From Pseudomonas sp. UYIF39 (GTDB lineage: Bacteria > Pseudomonadota > Gammaproteobacteria > Pseudomonadales > Pseudomonadaceae): a stretch of DNA of 64,000 bases. The translations under genes were made by a program, and so were the position numbers. A model generated the notes under the pieces. It was not told the DNA's origin. It ran no database searches and saw only the letters and a list, made by a program, of their open reading frames with translations. Position 1 is the stretch's first letter, and every line of letters begins with the position of its first letter. The stretch lies in assembly GCF_029963765.1 (NCBI RefSeq), contig NZ_JALBYU010000025.1, positions 1 to 64,000 on the forward strand, read 5' to 3'. Below, piece by piece: positions 32,872 to 41,778 of the stretch.

Positions 32872-34053
32872 TCAGCGCAGTTCGGTCAACGCCCGGGCCA
32901 GTAGATCCATGTCTGCACCCGTGGTGGTAAGCCCCGGAGTTATGCGAATGCACGGACCACTCGCGGCACCACTGCGCACCACGGTAAACAGGTTGTAGTC
33001 CTTGAGCAGCCGCTCGACCATCGCCTGTTGATCGGTGTGCCGGGTAAAGCGCATCGAGGTGATGCCGCAATACAGCCGCGGGTCGTCCGGGGTCATGACG
33101 TCGATCCCCGGCAACTCGCGTACCACGCTCACCCAGCGGTTGCGCAGGTAATTGAGCCGGGCGCCCTTGGCCGCGGAACCGCCCATGGCCCGATGTTCCT
33201 CGAACACCAGCGGCAGGGTCAGCAGCGCCGGGATGTTGGGCGTGCTGTACGGCGTGCGGGCGAGAATGTCGGTGACCGGGAAATGCATCTCGCCCATGTC
33301 CGGGTCGATGTCGGCCAAGCGCTCGGGGGCGATGTAAATGAAGCCCAGGGTCAGTGGCGCACCGATCCATTTGTGCAGATTGAAACCGGCGAACGCGATC
33401 CCGAGATCGTCAAGATTGAACTGGATCTGGCCGAGCGCATGGGCACCGTCTAGGATCACGTCGATGCCATGTTCCCTGGCGGCTGCGGCAATGGCCTGCA
33501 CCGGCATCACCAGACCGGTGCGATGGGTGACGTGGGTCAGGGCCATCAGTTTGAGTCGCGGGTAACGCACGAAGGCTTCGCGGTAAGTGGCCAGCAAACT
33601 GTCGAAACTGGCGGGGTGCGAGTGTTCGATCTCGATCACTTCGACACCGCGATGACGTGCCAGCCAGCGCATGGCCCCTTTGACCGTGTCGTATTCCAGA
33701 TCACACATCAGCACCTGATCGCCCGGCGTCAGACGGTTGTAGTTGCGGATCAGCGATTGCAAACCGTCCGAAGCGTTGCGGGTGAGGGCGACGGTGTCGG
33801 CGGGTACGCTCACCAGCTCGGCGAGCTGTTTGCGAATCTCCAGGCTTTCGCCCTGTTCGAAGCGTTGCCGCACGTGCACCGAGTTGCTGCGGTTGATCAG
33901 TTCGATGTTGCGCTGGTACTCCTCGACCACTGTGCGCGACATGCGCGCGAAGTATCCGTTTTCGAGGTTGATCGGTCCGGGTTCAACCGCGTATCGGTCG
34001 GCAAAAGTTCGCCAGAAGGCTTCATCACGGGCGCGGCGGGTGTTATCGGGCAT
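32872..34053 (-). CDS. Class V PLP-dependent aminotransferase, isopenicillin-N-epimerase-like
   Basis: A 393-residue cytosolic PLP enzyme of the cysteine desulfurase-like group. TRNASDGLQSLIRNY, DLEYDTVKGAMRWLA, DVILDGAHALGQI and the Schiff-base Lys in AGFNLHKWIGAP are visible. The family includes isopenicillin N epimerases, kynureninase-like enzymes and desulfurases; with no cysteine-rich partner or Fe-S genes nearby, a desulfurase role is unlikely. It overlaps no neighbour and precedes a small DUF3820-type gene read in the same direction. Confidence 0.85.
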   Translation of the reverse strand: MPDNTRRARDEAFWRTFADRYAVEPGPINLENGYFARMSRTVVEEYQRNIELINRSNSVHVRQRFEQGESLEIRKQLAELVSVPADTVALTRNASDGLQSLIRNYNRLTPGDQVLMCDLEYDTVKGAMRWLARHRGVEVIEIEHSHPASFDSLLATYREAFVRYPRLKLMALTHVTHRTGLVMPVQAIAAAAREHGIDVILDGAHALGQIQFNLDDLGIAFAGFNLHKWIGAPLTLGFIYIAPERLADIDPDMGEMHFPVTDILARTPYSTPNIPALLTLPLVFEEHRAMGGSAAKGARLNYLRNRWVSVVRELPGIDVMTPDDPRLYCGITSMRFTRHTDQQAMVERLLKDYNLFTVVRSGAASGPCIRITPGLTTTGADMDLLARALTELR

Positions 34054-34070
34054 GGGCTACTCGGTCAGGA

Positions 34071-34307
34071 TCAATGGCGCGGGGCGGGTTTGCCATGTTT
34101 GGCGCGCAGCGGTTCGAGCAGCTCCGACAGGCCGTTGTGATCGATTTCCTGCATCAAGGCCAGCAAGCCGCCGAGTTCGCCATGGGGGAAACCTTCCCGA
34201 GCGAACCAGTTCAGGTATTGGCCGGGGAGGTCGGCGATGATCCGGCCCTTGTACTTGCCGAAGGGCATTTCACGGGTAATCAACAGTTCGAGCTTTTCAG
34301 GGTTCAT
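34071..34307 (-). CDS. Small DUF3820-type protein
   Basis: A 78-residue protein, MNPEKLELLITREMPFGKYKGRIIADLPGQYLNWFA. The MPFGKYKG...LPxxYLxWF pattern is the hallmark of the DUF3820 (putative quorum-sensing-regulated/exodeoxyribonuclease-associated) family. No function is established. It lies 17 bases upstream of the aminotransferase gene on the same strand, so both may form one transcript. Confidence 0.8.
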   Translation of the reverse strand: MNPEKLELLITREMPFGKYKGRIIADLPGQYLNWFAREGFPHGELGGLLALMQEIDHNGLSELLEPLRAKHGKPAPRH

Positions 34308-34510
34308 CAATCAGTCGTCTTGATTCAAACAGTCTGGAAAATACAGGCATTCTGCATGCAGGCCAAATGACAGATCATGCAAAAAAAGCGGATACAGTTT
34401 TCGCGTTAATCAGTAAGCAATTGAAATATAAGGAATAAGTTATCAATTCAAAGCTGGCATGCAGGGTGCAATAACTATTGCATCTTTCATCAACCCGCGA
34501 GGAATTGAAA

Positions 34511-34978
34511 ATGACCGACATGAATAAAGAAGCCATCTCTGTACTCAACGACCTGATTGAAACCAGCAAAGACGGTCAGGAAGGGTTCAAGACTTGCGCT
34601 GAAGACATCAAACACCCAGAACTCAAAACCCTGTTCGTGCAACGCTCGGCGGACTGCGCCACTGCGGCTTCCGAACTGCAAGCGCAGGTGCGTTCGCTAG
34701 GCGGCGATCCGGAAACGTCCACCAGTGTCAGCGGTGACCTGCACCGTCGCTGGGTCGACGTGAAAGCGATGTTCACCGGCAAGGATGAAGAAGCCGTGCT
34801 GAACGAAGCCGAGCGGGGTGAAGACCATGCACTGAAGGCTTACAAAGAAGCCATCGAAAAAATCAGCAAACATAACCTGGTGGGCATTCGTGACCTGGTT
34901 GAGCGTCAGTACCACGGCGTGCAACGCAATCACGATCAGGTAAAAGCCCTGCGTAACCAGGCGCGCGCACGCTCGTAA
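34511..34978 (+). CDS. PA2169-type four-helix-bundle protein (DUF2383)
   Basis: A 155-residue soluble helical protein starting MTDMNKEAISVLNDLIETSKDGQEGFKTCAEDI, preceded by GAGG. The segment GRDGEEGF/K-type loop and ERGEDHALKAYKEAIEK match the ferritin-like DUF2383 family common in Pseudomonas, often linked to general or anaerobic stress. No metal-binding ExxH pair is obvious. The gene is monocistronic with its own terminator. Confidence 0.85.
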   Translation: MTDMNKEAISVLNDLIETSKDGQEGFKTCAEDIKHPELKTLFVQRSADCATAASELQAQVRSLGGDPETSTSVSGDLHRRWVDVKAMFTGKDEEAVLNEAERGEDHALKAYKEAIEKISKHNLVGIRDLVERQYHGVQRNHDQVKALRNQARARS

Positions 34979-34997
34979 GCGTTCGTTGCCTGTCATA

Positions 34998-35023
34998 AAC
35001 GCCAGCCAGTCTGGCGTTTTTTT
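34998..35023 (+). terminator. Rho-independent terminator of the DUF2383 gene
   Basis: AACGCCAG-CCAGT-CTGGCGTT, an eight-base perfect stem, followed by T residues to 35023. It lies 20 bases after the stop codon. Confidence 0.92.
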
Positions 35024-35055
35024 GTGTCCGGGAATTAGCACTGGACGGATGTTAG

Positions 35056-35067
35056 TTAGCTAGCTAA
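35056..35067. promoter_or_regulatory. Perfect palindrome upstream of the efflux operon
   Basis: TTAGCTAGCTAA, extended on the left by TTAG (TTAGTTAGCTAGCTAATAA). It lies 69 bases upstream of the FUSC gene and resembles MarR- or LysR-type operator cores. No regulator gene is adjacent. Confidence 0.4.
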
Positions 35068-35135
35068 TAATTTGTTTATCAAGTGACTGAACCGATCCCG
35101 ACTATCGTTAAATCGCCTTTCCAAGAGTCTTTTAC

Positions 35136-37124
35136 GTGCCTATCACCTTGCAGGCTTTGTTTGCGCCTGACCGCCGCGCCTTACAGTTCGCGATCAAAAC
35201 CTTGATCGGCGGCGGCCTGGCACTGTGGCTGGCATTACGCTGGGGTCTGGAGCAACCGGCCTGGGCGTTGATGACGGCGTTCATCGTCGCCCAGCCCTTG
35301 TCGGGGATGGTGGTGCAGAAGGGCCTGGCGCGGTTGCTGGGGACGCTGGTCGGGACGATCATGTCAGTGGTGTTCATGGGGTTGTTTGCCCAGACGCCCT
35401 GGTTGTTTTTGTTGGCCTTGGCGTTATGGCTGGGTCTGTGTACGGCGAGTTCGACCTTGCTGCGCAGCGCCTGGTCCTATTCGTTCGTGCTGGCCGGTTA
35501 CACGGTGGCAATCATCGCGTTGCCGGCCATTACTCATCCGCTGACGGTGTTCGATCAAGCCGTGGCTCGCTGCACAGAAATCTGCCTGGGCATTCTTTGC
35601 GCCACCGCCGCCAGTGCGCTGCTCTGGCCGATGCGGGTCGAACGGCAGCTGGCGGATCAGGCGCGGGCAGCGTGGCAAAGCGGTATGAGCGCCGCGCGCG
35701 CAACCCTGGCCGGTGAGGGTCAGGCGCGTAAAGGCTTGCTGGAAATCCTCGGGAGAATCGTCGCCGTTGATGCCCAGCGCGAGCATGCCTGGTTTGAAGG
35801 AAGCCTGGGGCGGCAACGAGCACGCGCGATCAGCGGCTTGAGCCAGAAGCTGTTGATGCTATTGCGCATCGCCCGTTCGGTACGCCGCCAGTGGAAGCAA
35901 TTGGAACCTCAGGAAGCCGAGCAACTGTTGCCCTGGATGACCGAGGTTCAAGAGGCGCTCAACAACCCTGACACCGCGACCCTGCAAGCTCTGCGTCCGA
36001 GGTTGCTCGACGCTTGCCACGACCCGCACATCAGCTCCGCACAGAGTTACTGCCTGGCTCGTTTCACCTTGTTGCTCGATACCGCTATGGCGGCCAGCGC
36101 CGCGTTGAACGCCGTTGAGGAGGGCAAGGAAACGGTCGATCCACCGAGAACCCTGACGCCACACCGTGACCTGTCATTGGCGCTGATGTTCGGTGCCCGA
36201 AGTGCGTTGGCGTTTCTGGTGGTCTCGTGCTTTTGGTTGGCGACCGCCTGGCCCGCTGCCTCCGGCGCGCTGCTGTTGACGTGCGTGGTGTGTAGTCTGT
36301 TCGCCAGCCGCGAGAACGGCGCCCAGATCGGCATGAGTTTTATGCGCGGGATCTTCCTGGCAATTCCGGCCGCGTTTATCGTTGGGCAGATTCTGCTGCC
36401 GCAATGGAGTGGTTTTGCCTTGCTGTGCATGGGCATGGGCGTGCCGTTATTCCTCGGCGCGCTGGGCATGGCCAAACCGCAGATCGGCGCCACGGCTACC
36501 TCATTTTGTTTGCACTTTATCGTGCTGGTATCGCCGCTCAATGCGATGAAATTCGATGTCGCGACGTTCTTCAACAGCGCTCAATCCATCGTGGTCGGTG
36601 TCGGCGCCGCAGTGCTGGCGTTCCATTTGTTGATCCTGCGCAACCCGACGTGGCATGGCCGACGTCTGCTGGCGGCAACCCTCGACGATCTGGTGCGCCT
36701 GACCCGGCGCAATCTTCGCGGTGCCGAAAGCTGGTTTGGCGGGCGCATGGCCGACCGCTTGCTGCAATTGGCGCGACACTATCCCGAGTTGCCGGAACCG
36801 GCGCGCAGTCGCTGGGACGATGGCTTGCTCGGCCTGGACATCGGCGACGAATTGCTGCATCTGCGTTTGAGTCTGGCGGTGGCGCAGGCACCGGTCAGTG
36901 CGCCTCAGCGGCGTTATCTCGAACAGCTGGAAAAAATCCTCGAGCAAGGCCCGGCCGGCAGTCGCGCCGAGGCGTTGGCGCAGCCGAGCGAAGAACTCTT
37001 GAAGACCTTGTACGCATTGCCCCCCAGCGATGCGGTGAAACTGGCCCAAGGCGCGGTGCTGCAATTGCAAAGCAGCTGGCGCGCCTGGTGCCGTCAACAG
37101 GAGCAAAGCCATGGGCTTGCGTGA
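35136..37124 (+). CDS. FUSC/AaeB-type aromatic acid efflux protein
   Basis: A 662-residue inner membrane protein starting at GTG (MPITLQALFAPDRRALQFAIKTLIGGGLALWLALRW). It has two blocks of about five or six membrane segments (about residues 15-165 and 350-500), each followed by a soluble helical part, as in FusC and AaeB. Members export fusaric acid, p-hydroxybenzoate or related aromatics. It is the first gene of a three-gene operon with a DUF1656 protein and an HlyD-type adaptor, the AaeBXA arrangement. Confidence 0.92.
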   Translation: MPITLQALFAPDRRALQFAIKTLIGGGLALWLALRWGLEQPAWALMTAFIVAQPLSGMVVQKGLARLLGTLVGTIMSVVFMGLFAQTPWLFLLALALWLGLCTASSTLLRSAWSYSFVLAGYTVAIIALPAITHPLTVFDQAVARCTEICLGILCATAASALLWPMRVERQLADQARAAWQSGMSAARATLAGEGQARKGLLEILGRIVAVDAQREHAWFEGSLGRQRARAISGLSQKLLMLLRIARSVRRQWKQLEPQEAEQLLPWMTEVQEALNNPDTATLQALRPRLLDACHDPHISSAQSYCLARFTLLLDTAMAASAALNAVEEGKETVDPPRTLTPHRDLSLALMFGARSALAFLVVSCFWLATAWPAASGALLLTCVVCSLFASRENGAQIGMSFMRGIFLAIPAAFIVGQILLPQWSGFALLCMGMGVPLFLGALGMAKPQIGATATSFCLHFIVLVSPLNAMKFDVATFFNSAQSIVVGVGAAVLAFHLLILRNPTWHGRRLLAATLDDLVRLTRRNLRGAESWFGGRMADRLLQLARHYPELPEPARSRWDDGLLGLDIGDELLHLRLSLAVAQAPVSAPQRRYLEQLEKILEQGPAGSRAEALAQPSEELLKTLYALPPSDAVKLAQGAVLQLQSSWRAWCRQQEQSHGLA

Positions 37125-37317
37125 GTGGTCGGTGGGTGGCGTGCTGCTCAGTCCGTTTCTGATTTACGTGCTGCTGGCGCTGCTCGTCACTGGAGCCTTG
37201 CGCATGCTCTTGCGCCTGACGCCGGTGGGCCGCTGGATCTGGCATGAAGCATTGTTTGATTGCGCCTTGTACGTCTGTGTATTGACCTTGATCACCGTCG
37301 TCCTCGGACCTTTATAA
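37111..37317 (+). CDS. DUF1656 (AaeX-like) small membrane protein
   Basis: A 68-residue protein with two membrane segments (about 11-30 and 46-66). MGLREWSVGGVLLSPFLIYVLLALL is typical of DUF1656. It overlaps the FUSC gene by 14 bases and precedes the adaptor gene by ten. This family always accompanies AaeA/AaeB-type pumps; its exact role is unknown. Confidence 0.92.
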   Translation: MGLREWSVGGVLLSPFLIYVLLALLVTGALRMLLRLTPVGRWIWHEALFDCALYVCVLTLITVVLGPL

Positions 37318-37327
37318 GGAGTTGAAA

Positions 37328-38188
37328 ATGCGTACACCCGTACGTGTCGCGGTAACCCTGGGCCTGGTGGCGGTGGCGATCTTTGCCGGCTTCCATTTGT
37401 GGCAGTACTACATGCTCACGCCGTGGACTCGGGACGCGCGGATTCGCGCCGACGTGGTGGTGATCGCCCCGGACGTCTCGGGTTGGGTGCGTGAGCTCAA
37501 GACTTTTGATAACCAGCAGGTCAAGGCTGGCGATTTATTGCTGAGCATTGATCGTGACCGTTTCGAAGCGGCGCTGGAGAAAGCCCAGGCGGTGGTGCAG
37601 ACCCGTCAGCAGCAACTCAATCTGCGCGAGCGTGAAGCCAGTCGCCGCGCTGCCCTCGGGCCGCAGGCAATCAGTGCCGAGCTGCGTGAAAACGCACAGA
37701 TCAACGCTGGCATCGCCCGTGGCGAACTGCGCGAAGCCCAGGCCGAAGCCAAGGTTGCGGAACTCAACCTCGCCCGTAGTCAGGTCCATGCACCACGCAA
37801 CGGTCACATCACCAACCTGCGTCTGGCCGAAGGCAACTACGTGAATGCCGGGCAATCGGTCATGGCGTTGATCGACGATTCGACTTTCTATGTGCAGGCG
37901 TATTTCGAAGAAACCAAACTGCCACGGATTCGTGTTGGCGATCCGGTGAAGGTCTGGTTGATGAGTGCGGGGGAGGCATTGCAGGGACATGTCGAAAGCA
38001 TCAGTCGCGGGATTACTGATCGCAACACCACGCCGGATGGGCAGTTGCTGGCAGAGGTCGAGCCGACGTTTAACTGGGTGAGGCTGGCGCAGCGGATTCC
38101 GGTAAGGATCAAGATTGATCAGTTGCCGGAAGGGATGAATTTGAGTTCGGGGATGACGGCGAGTGTGCAGGTGCAGGAAGGGCCTTAA
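37328..38188 (+). CDS. HlyD/AaeA-type periplasmic adaptor
   Basis: A 286-residue membrane fusion protein. The ATG follows GGAG by six bases. One N-terminal membrane segment (about 7-25) is followed by YYMLTPWTRDARIRADVV and a biotinyl-lipoyl-like half (VSGWVRELKTFDNQQVKAGDLLLSID). A coiled coil spans about 75-135, and the second lipoyl half (APRNGHITNLRLAEGNYVNAGQ) follows. It links the FUSC pump to an outer membrane channel encoded elsewhere. Confidence 0.93.
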   Translation: MRTPVRVAVTLGLVAVAIFAGFHLWQYYMLTPWTRDARIRADVVVIAPDVSGWVRELKTFDNQQVKAGDLLLSIDRDRFEAALEKAQAVVQTRQQQLNLREREASRRAALGPQAISAELRENAQINAGIARGELREAQAEAKVAELNLARSQVHAPRNGHITNLRLAEGNYVNAGQSVMALIDDSTFYVQAYFEETKLPRIRVGDPVKVWLMSAGEALQGHVESISRGITDRNTTPDGQLLAEVEPTFNWVRLAQRIPVRIKIDQLPEGMNLSSGMTASVQVQEGP

Positions 38189-38190
38189 GA

Positions 38191-38285
38191 TCAAAAGATC
38201 GCAGCCTCGTTTCACTCGACAGCTCCTACAGGTATCGCAAAACCCTGTAGGAGCTGTCGAGTGAAACGAGGCTGCGATCTTTTGA
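38191..38285. terminator. Long bidirectional hairpin (perfect 42-bp stem)
   Basis: Arms at 38191-38232 and 38244-38285 are exact complements with an 11-base loop. It separates the convergent adaptor and MaoC genes. It is the same element as that at 27840-27931, but GTTTCACTCGAC replaces GTTTCGCTCGAC in one arm and the opposite arm has the matching change. Confidence 0.87.
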
Positions 38286-38290
38286 GGCAA

Positions 38291-38761
38291 TCAGCCGATG
38301 CTGATTGCCGGCAGCTTAGGCAACGTCACCGTCTGCTGCTTACGCGGCGCCAGAATCTCCGCCTCGCCATCCACTACCAACTCATCACGCTGGTTAAACA
38401 CGCGAGTGGCAATCCGCACACGAAACTTCGGCAGCTTCTCGAGAATTTCCAGACGCACGGTCAGCGTGTCGCCAATTTTTACCGGCTTCTGAAAACTCAT
38501 TTGCTGACCGATATAAATAGTCCCCGGCCCAGGCAACTCGCAGGCAACGGCAGCGCTGATCAGCGCACCGCTGAACATGCCGTGAGCGATGCGCTCCTTG
38601 AACATGGTGCCGGCGGCGAATTCAGCGTCCAGGTGCACCGGGTTGTGATCGCCGGACATCGCGGCGAACAACTGAATGTCGCGCTCTTCGACCGTCTTGC
38701 TGTAACTGGCGGTCTGGCCGACTTCAAGGGCTTCGTAAGGGGTGTTGGTAACCTGGGTCAT
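38291..38761 (-). CDS. MaoC-family (R)-specific enoyl-CoA hydratase-like protein
   Basis: A 156-residue hot-dog fold protein. The start MTQVTNTPYEAL is preceded by AGGA eleven bases away. The hydratase motif FAAMSGDHNPVHLDAEFAA carries the catalytic Asp and His. It would hydrate enoyl-CoA intermediates. It lies downstream of a lipase-like gene on the same strand and opposite the two acyl-CoA ligases, the same order as PA3302-PA3301-fadD2-fadD1 of P. aeruginosa (from memory), so a role in fatty acid breakdown or polyester precursor supply is likely. Confidence 0.9.
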   Translation of the reverse strand: MTQVTNTPYEALEVGQTASYSKTVEERDIQLFAAMSGDHNPVHLDAEFAAGTMFKERIAHGMFSGALISAAVACELPGPGTIYIGQQMSFQKPVKIGDTLTVRLEILEKLPKFRVRIATRVFNQRDELVVDGEAEILAPRKQQTVTLPKLPAISIG

Positions 38762-38801
38762 CTGTTTCAATTCCTGTCACGAATAAATAAATTCAAAAAA
38801 A

Positions 38802-39746
38802 CTATTCCGATCTGGGTGGCCGACGGTGGCTCAGCGCCTGGGCGATCCAGTTCAACACGTCATTGATCACTTCATCGCGGTTGCTCTCGTTGAACAGTTC
38901 ATGCCGTGCCTGCGGGTAAATAGTCAGTTGCAGGCTCTGGCTGCCGGCAGCGCGCAGCGCATGGGCCAGATCTTTCAGACGCTTGCCTTCGCTCACCGGA
39001 TCACATTCACCGCCAATCACCAGCAACGGCAGGCCCGGATCAATCTGAGCGAGATTGGACGCTTTGCTGATTTGCTGCAACCCACCGAGCAAATCGATCC
39101 ACAGCTGATTGGTGCAGCGAAAGCCGCAGAGCGGGTCGTTGGCGTACAGGTCGACCTCCGCCGGATCGCGGCTGAGCCAGTCGAATCGCGTGCGTGCCGG
39201 TTTGAATTTCTTGTTGAACGAACCGAACGACAGCCATTCGATCAGCGCGCTGCGACCCTTCGGGCCCTGACGCAAACGTTCTAACCGCGCAATCTGCCGC
39301 GCCGCGCGATAGAGCGCCACCGGTTGGAAGTTCGACCCGCTGAGAACGGCCCCGTGCAGGCTAGCGCTGTGGTGCAGCAGATAAGCCTGGGCGATGTAGC
39401 TGCCCATGCTGTGACCGAGCAGCACAATCGGCATTCCCGGATGTTGTTGGCCGATGTGCTGGTTGAGGCTCGCCAGATCGCCGACCACCTTGCACCAACC
39501 GTCATCGTCGGCGAAATGGCCGAGTGTCCCGTTTTCGGCAGTTTTGCCATGTCCACGCAGGTCCGGCGCATACACACCGTAGCCCTGAGCACAGAGTTTT
39601 TCCGCCAGACGGGCGTAGCGACCACTGTGTTCCGCCATGCCGTGGGCCAACATAATCACTGCTTTTACAGGCGCGGCGGGCAGCCACTGGTTGACGAAGA
39701 GGCGGCTGCGGTCACTCGCGGTCAGCCAGAAAGTGTCGTGGATCAT
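38802..39746 (-). CDS. Alpha/beta hydrolase, monoacylglycerol-lipase-like
   Basis: A 314-residue hydrolase. The start MIHDTFWLTASDRSRLF has AGGA seven bases upstream; a 35-codon extension is rejected. The oxyanion region AHGMAEHSGRYARLA, nucleophile elbow LLGHSMGSYIA, acid in IGGECDPVSEG and His in YPQARHELFNE form the catalytic triad of the Serine aminopeptidase S33/monoglyceride lipase group. No signal peptide, so cytosolic. It probably releases fatty acids that FadD1/FadD2, encoded divergently, activate. Confidence 0.9.
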   Translation of the reverse strand: MIHDTFWLTASDRSRLFVNQWLPAAPVKAVIMLAHGMAEHSGRYARLAEKLCAQGYGVYAPDLRGHGKTAENGTLGHFADDDGWCKVVGDLASLNQHIGQQHPGMPIVLLGHSMGSYIAQAYLLHHSASLHGAVLSGSNFQPVALYRAARQIARLERLRQGPKGRSALIEWLSFGSFNKKFKPARTRFDWLSRDPAEVDLYANDPLCGFRCTNQLWIDLLGGLQQISKASNLAQIDPGLPLLVIGGECDPVSEGKRLKDLAHALRAAGSQSLQLTIYPQARHELFNESNRDEVINDVLNWIAQALSHRRPPRSE

Positions 39747-39998
39747 GGCGGTTCCTTTGCATGGATGGGGCTGCCGGGTGGGAAACAGCCTCGATGCATT
39801 GTATAGCGCATCCATCGCGTGCCGTCTGATCAGGCCACGCCGCTGCAGCAAGATTCACGCGGTCAATGACGCCCGTTGGCATATTTGCCTGATTCGCCAT
39901 AGCTGCTAGTGTCCGTGAAGCCCCGTTTTTCGTTCTTTGTTTTTGAAGAAGGACAGAAAAGCGGCCCCGGATAGGTTCAGGTAAAGAGGACAAGAACA

Positions 39999-41687
39999 AT
40001 GCAACCTGATTTCTGGAATGACAAACGCCCGGCCGGCGTGCCCCTGAACATTGATCAAGGGGCCTACAAGTCGGTGATCGAGGTGTTCGAGCGTTCCTGC
40101 AAGAAATTTGCTGACCGCCCGGCATTCAGCAACATGGGCGTCACCCTGACCTACGCCGAACTGGAACGCTACAGCGTAGCGTTCGCCGGTTACCTGCAAG
40201 CCCACACCGACCTGGTGCCCGGGGATCGCATTGCGGTGCAGATGCCCAACGTCCTGCATTACCCGATTGCCGTGTTCGGTGCCTTGCGCGCCGGGCTGAT
40301 CGTGGTCAACACCAACCCGCTGTACACCGCGCGGGAGATGCGTCATCAGTTCAAGGACTCCGGTGCCCGGGCGCTGGTGTACCTGAACATGTTCGGGGCC
40401 AAAGTCCAGGAAGTGCTGCCCGACACCGACATCCAGTACCTGATCGAAGCGAAGATGGGTGACCTGATGCCCGCCGCCAATGGCTGGCTGGTCAATACGA
40501 TGGTGAGCAAGGTCAAGAAGCTGGTCCCGGCGTATTCCTTGCCGCAGGCCATTTCCTTCAAGAGCGCGCTGCGCCTGGGCCGGGGCCTGGGCATCAAGCC
40601 GCTGAAGATCGGGCTCGACGACATCGCCGTGCTGCAATACACCGGCGGCACCACCGGCCTGGCCAAGGGCGCGATGTTGACCCACGGCAACCTGGTGGCC
40701 AACATGCAGCAAGTGCGGGCGTGCCTGGAGCAGTTCGGCAATGACGGCCAGCCGCTGTTGCGCGAAGGGCAAGAGGTCATGGTCGCGCCGCTGCCGCTGT
40801 ACCACATCTATGCGTTCACCGCGAATTGCATGTGCATGATGGTTTCGGGCAACCACAACGTGCTGATCACCAATCCGCGGGACATCGGCGGTTTCATCAA
40901 GGAGCTGAAGAATTGGCGGTTCTCGGCGCTGCTAGGGCTGAATACGCTGTTCGTGGCGCTAATGGATCACCCAGACTTCAAGACCCTGGATTTCTCCAGC
41001 CTCAAACTCACCAACTCCGGCGGCACCGCGCTGGTCAAGGCCACGGCCGAGCGCTGGGAACAGCTCACCGGTTGCCGCATCACCGAAGGTTACGGCCTGA
41101 CGGAAACCTCCCCGGTGGCCTGCACCAACCCGTACGGCGACAAGTCGCGCCTCGGCACGGTTGGCCTGCCGGTGCCGGGCACCACGCTGAAAGTCATCAA
41201 CGATGACGGCGTGGAGCAGGCGCTGGGCGAGCGCGGCGAACTGTGCATCAAGGGCCCGCAGATCATGAAGGGCTACTGGCAGAAACCCGACGCCACTGCC
41301 GAAGTGCTGGATGCCGAAGGCTGGTTCAAGTCCGGTGACATCGCGGTGATCGACCCGGACGGTTTTGTGCGCATCGTCGATCGCAAGAAAGACATGATCA
41401 TCGTCTCGGGGTTCAACGTGTACCCGAACGAGATCGAAGACGTGGTGATGGCGCACCCGAAAGTCGCCAACTGTGCGGTGATCGGTGTGCCGGACGAGCG
41501 GTCGGGGGAGGCGGTGAAGCTGTTTGTGGTGGCCCGTGAAACGGGTGTCAGCCTTGAAGAGCTGAAGGCTTACTGCAAGGAAAACTTCACAGCGTACAAA
41601 GTGCCCAAGCACATCGTCTTGCGTGAGTCGTTGCCGATGACGCCGGTGGGCAAGATCTTGCGGCGGGAGTTGCGTGATATCGCCTGA
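39999..41687 (+). CDS. fadD2: Long-chain fatty acid-CoA ligase
   Basis: A 562-residue adenylate-forming enzyme. The P-loop YTGGTTGLAKGA, the A5 motif EGYGLTETSP, the FACS region GWFKSGDIAVIDPDGF and the hinge DRKKDMIIVSGFNVYPNEIE are complete, with the A10 lysine in TPVGKILRRELRD. It activates fatty acids to acyl-CoA at the inner face of the membrane. It is in tandem with fadD1 357 bases downstream. The symbol follows synteny with P. aeruginosa, where fadD2 is the copy next to the lipase gene. Confidence 0.92.
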   Translation: MQPDFWNDKRPAGVPLNIDQGAYKSVIEVFERSCKKFADRPAFSNMGVTLTYAELERYSVAFAGYLQAHTDLVPGDRIAVQMPNVLHYPIAVFGALRAGLIVVNTNPLYTAREMRHQFKDSGARALVYLNMFGAKVQEVLPDTDIQYLIEAKMGDLMPAANGWLVNTMVSKVKKLVPAYSLPQAISFKSALRLGRGLGIKPLKIGLDDIAVLQYTGGTTGLAKGAMLTHGNLVANMQQVRACLEQFGNDGQPLLREGQEVMVAPLPLYHIYAFTANCMCMMVSGNHNVLITNPRDIGGFIKELKNWRFSALLGLNTLFVALMDHPDFKTLDFSSLKLTNSGGTALVKATAERWEQLTGCRITEGYGLTETSPVACTNPYGDKSRLGTVGLPVPGTTLKVINDDGVEQALGERGELCIKGPQIMKGYWQKPDATAEVLDAEGWFKSGDIAVIDPDGFVRIVDRKKDMIIVSGFNVYPNEIEDVVMAHPKVANCAVIGVPDERSGEAVKLFVVARETGVSLEELKAYCKENFTAYKVPKHIVLRESLPMTPVGKILRRELRDIA

Positions 41688-41713
41688 TCGTTAAATGGCC
41701 GCGCTTCGCGCGG

Positions 41714-41778
41714 ATCGCGGGCAAGCCACGCTCCTACAAGGTTCTCGGTGATCCTGTGGGAGCGGGCTTGCCCGCGAT
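41714..41778. repeat. REP-like inverted repeat, GCGGGCTTGCC variant
   Basis: ATCGCGGGCAAGCCACGCTC... at 41714-41738 pairs with TGTGGGAGCGGGCTTGCCCGCGAT at 41755-41778; one bulged base (CAC vs CC) distinguishes the arms. It belongs to a REP subfamily with GGGCTTGCCC instead of GAGCTTGCTC. It lies between fadD2 and fadD1. Confidence 0.8.
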
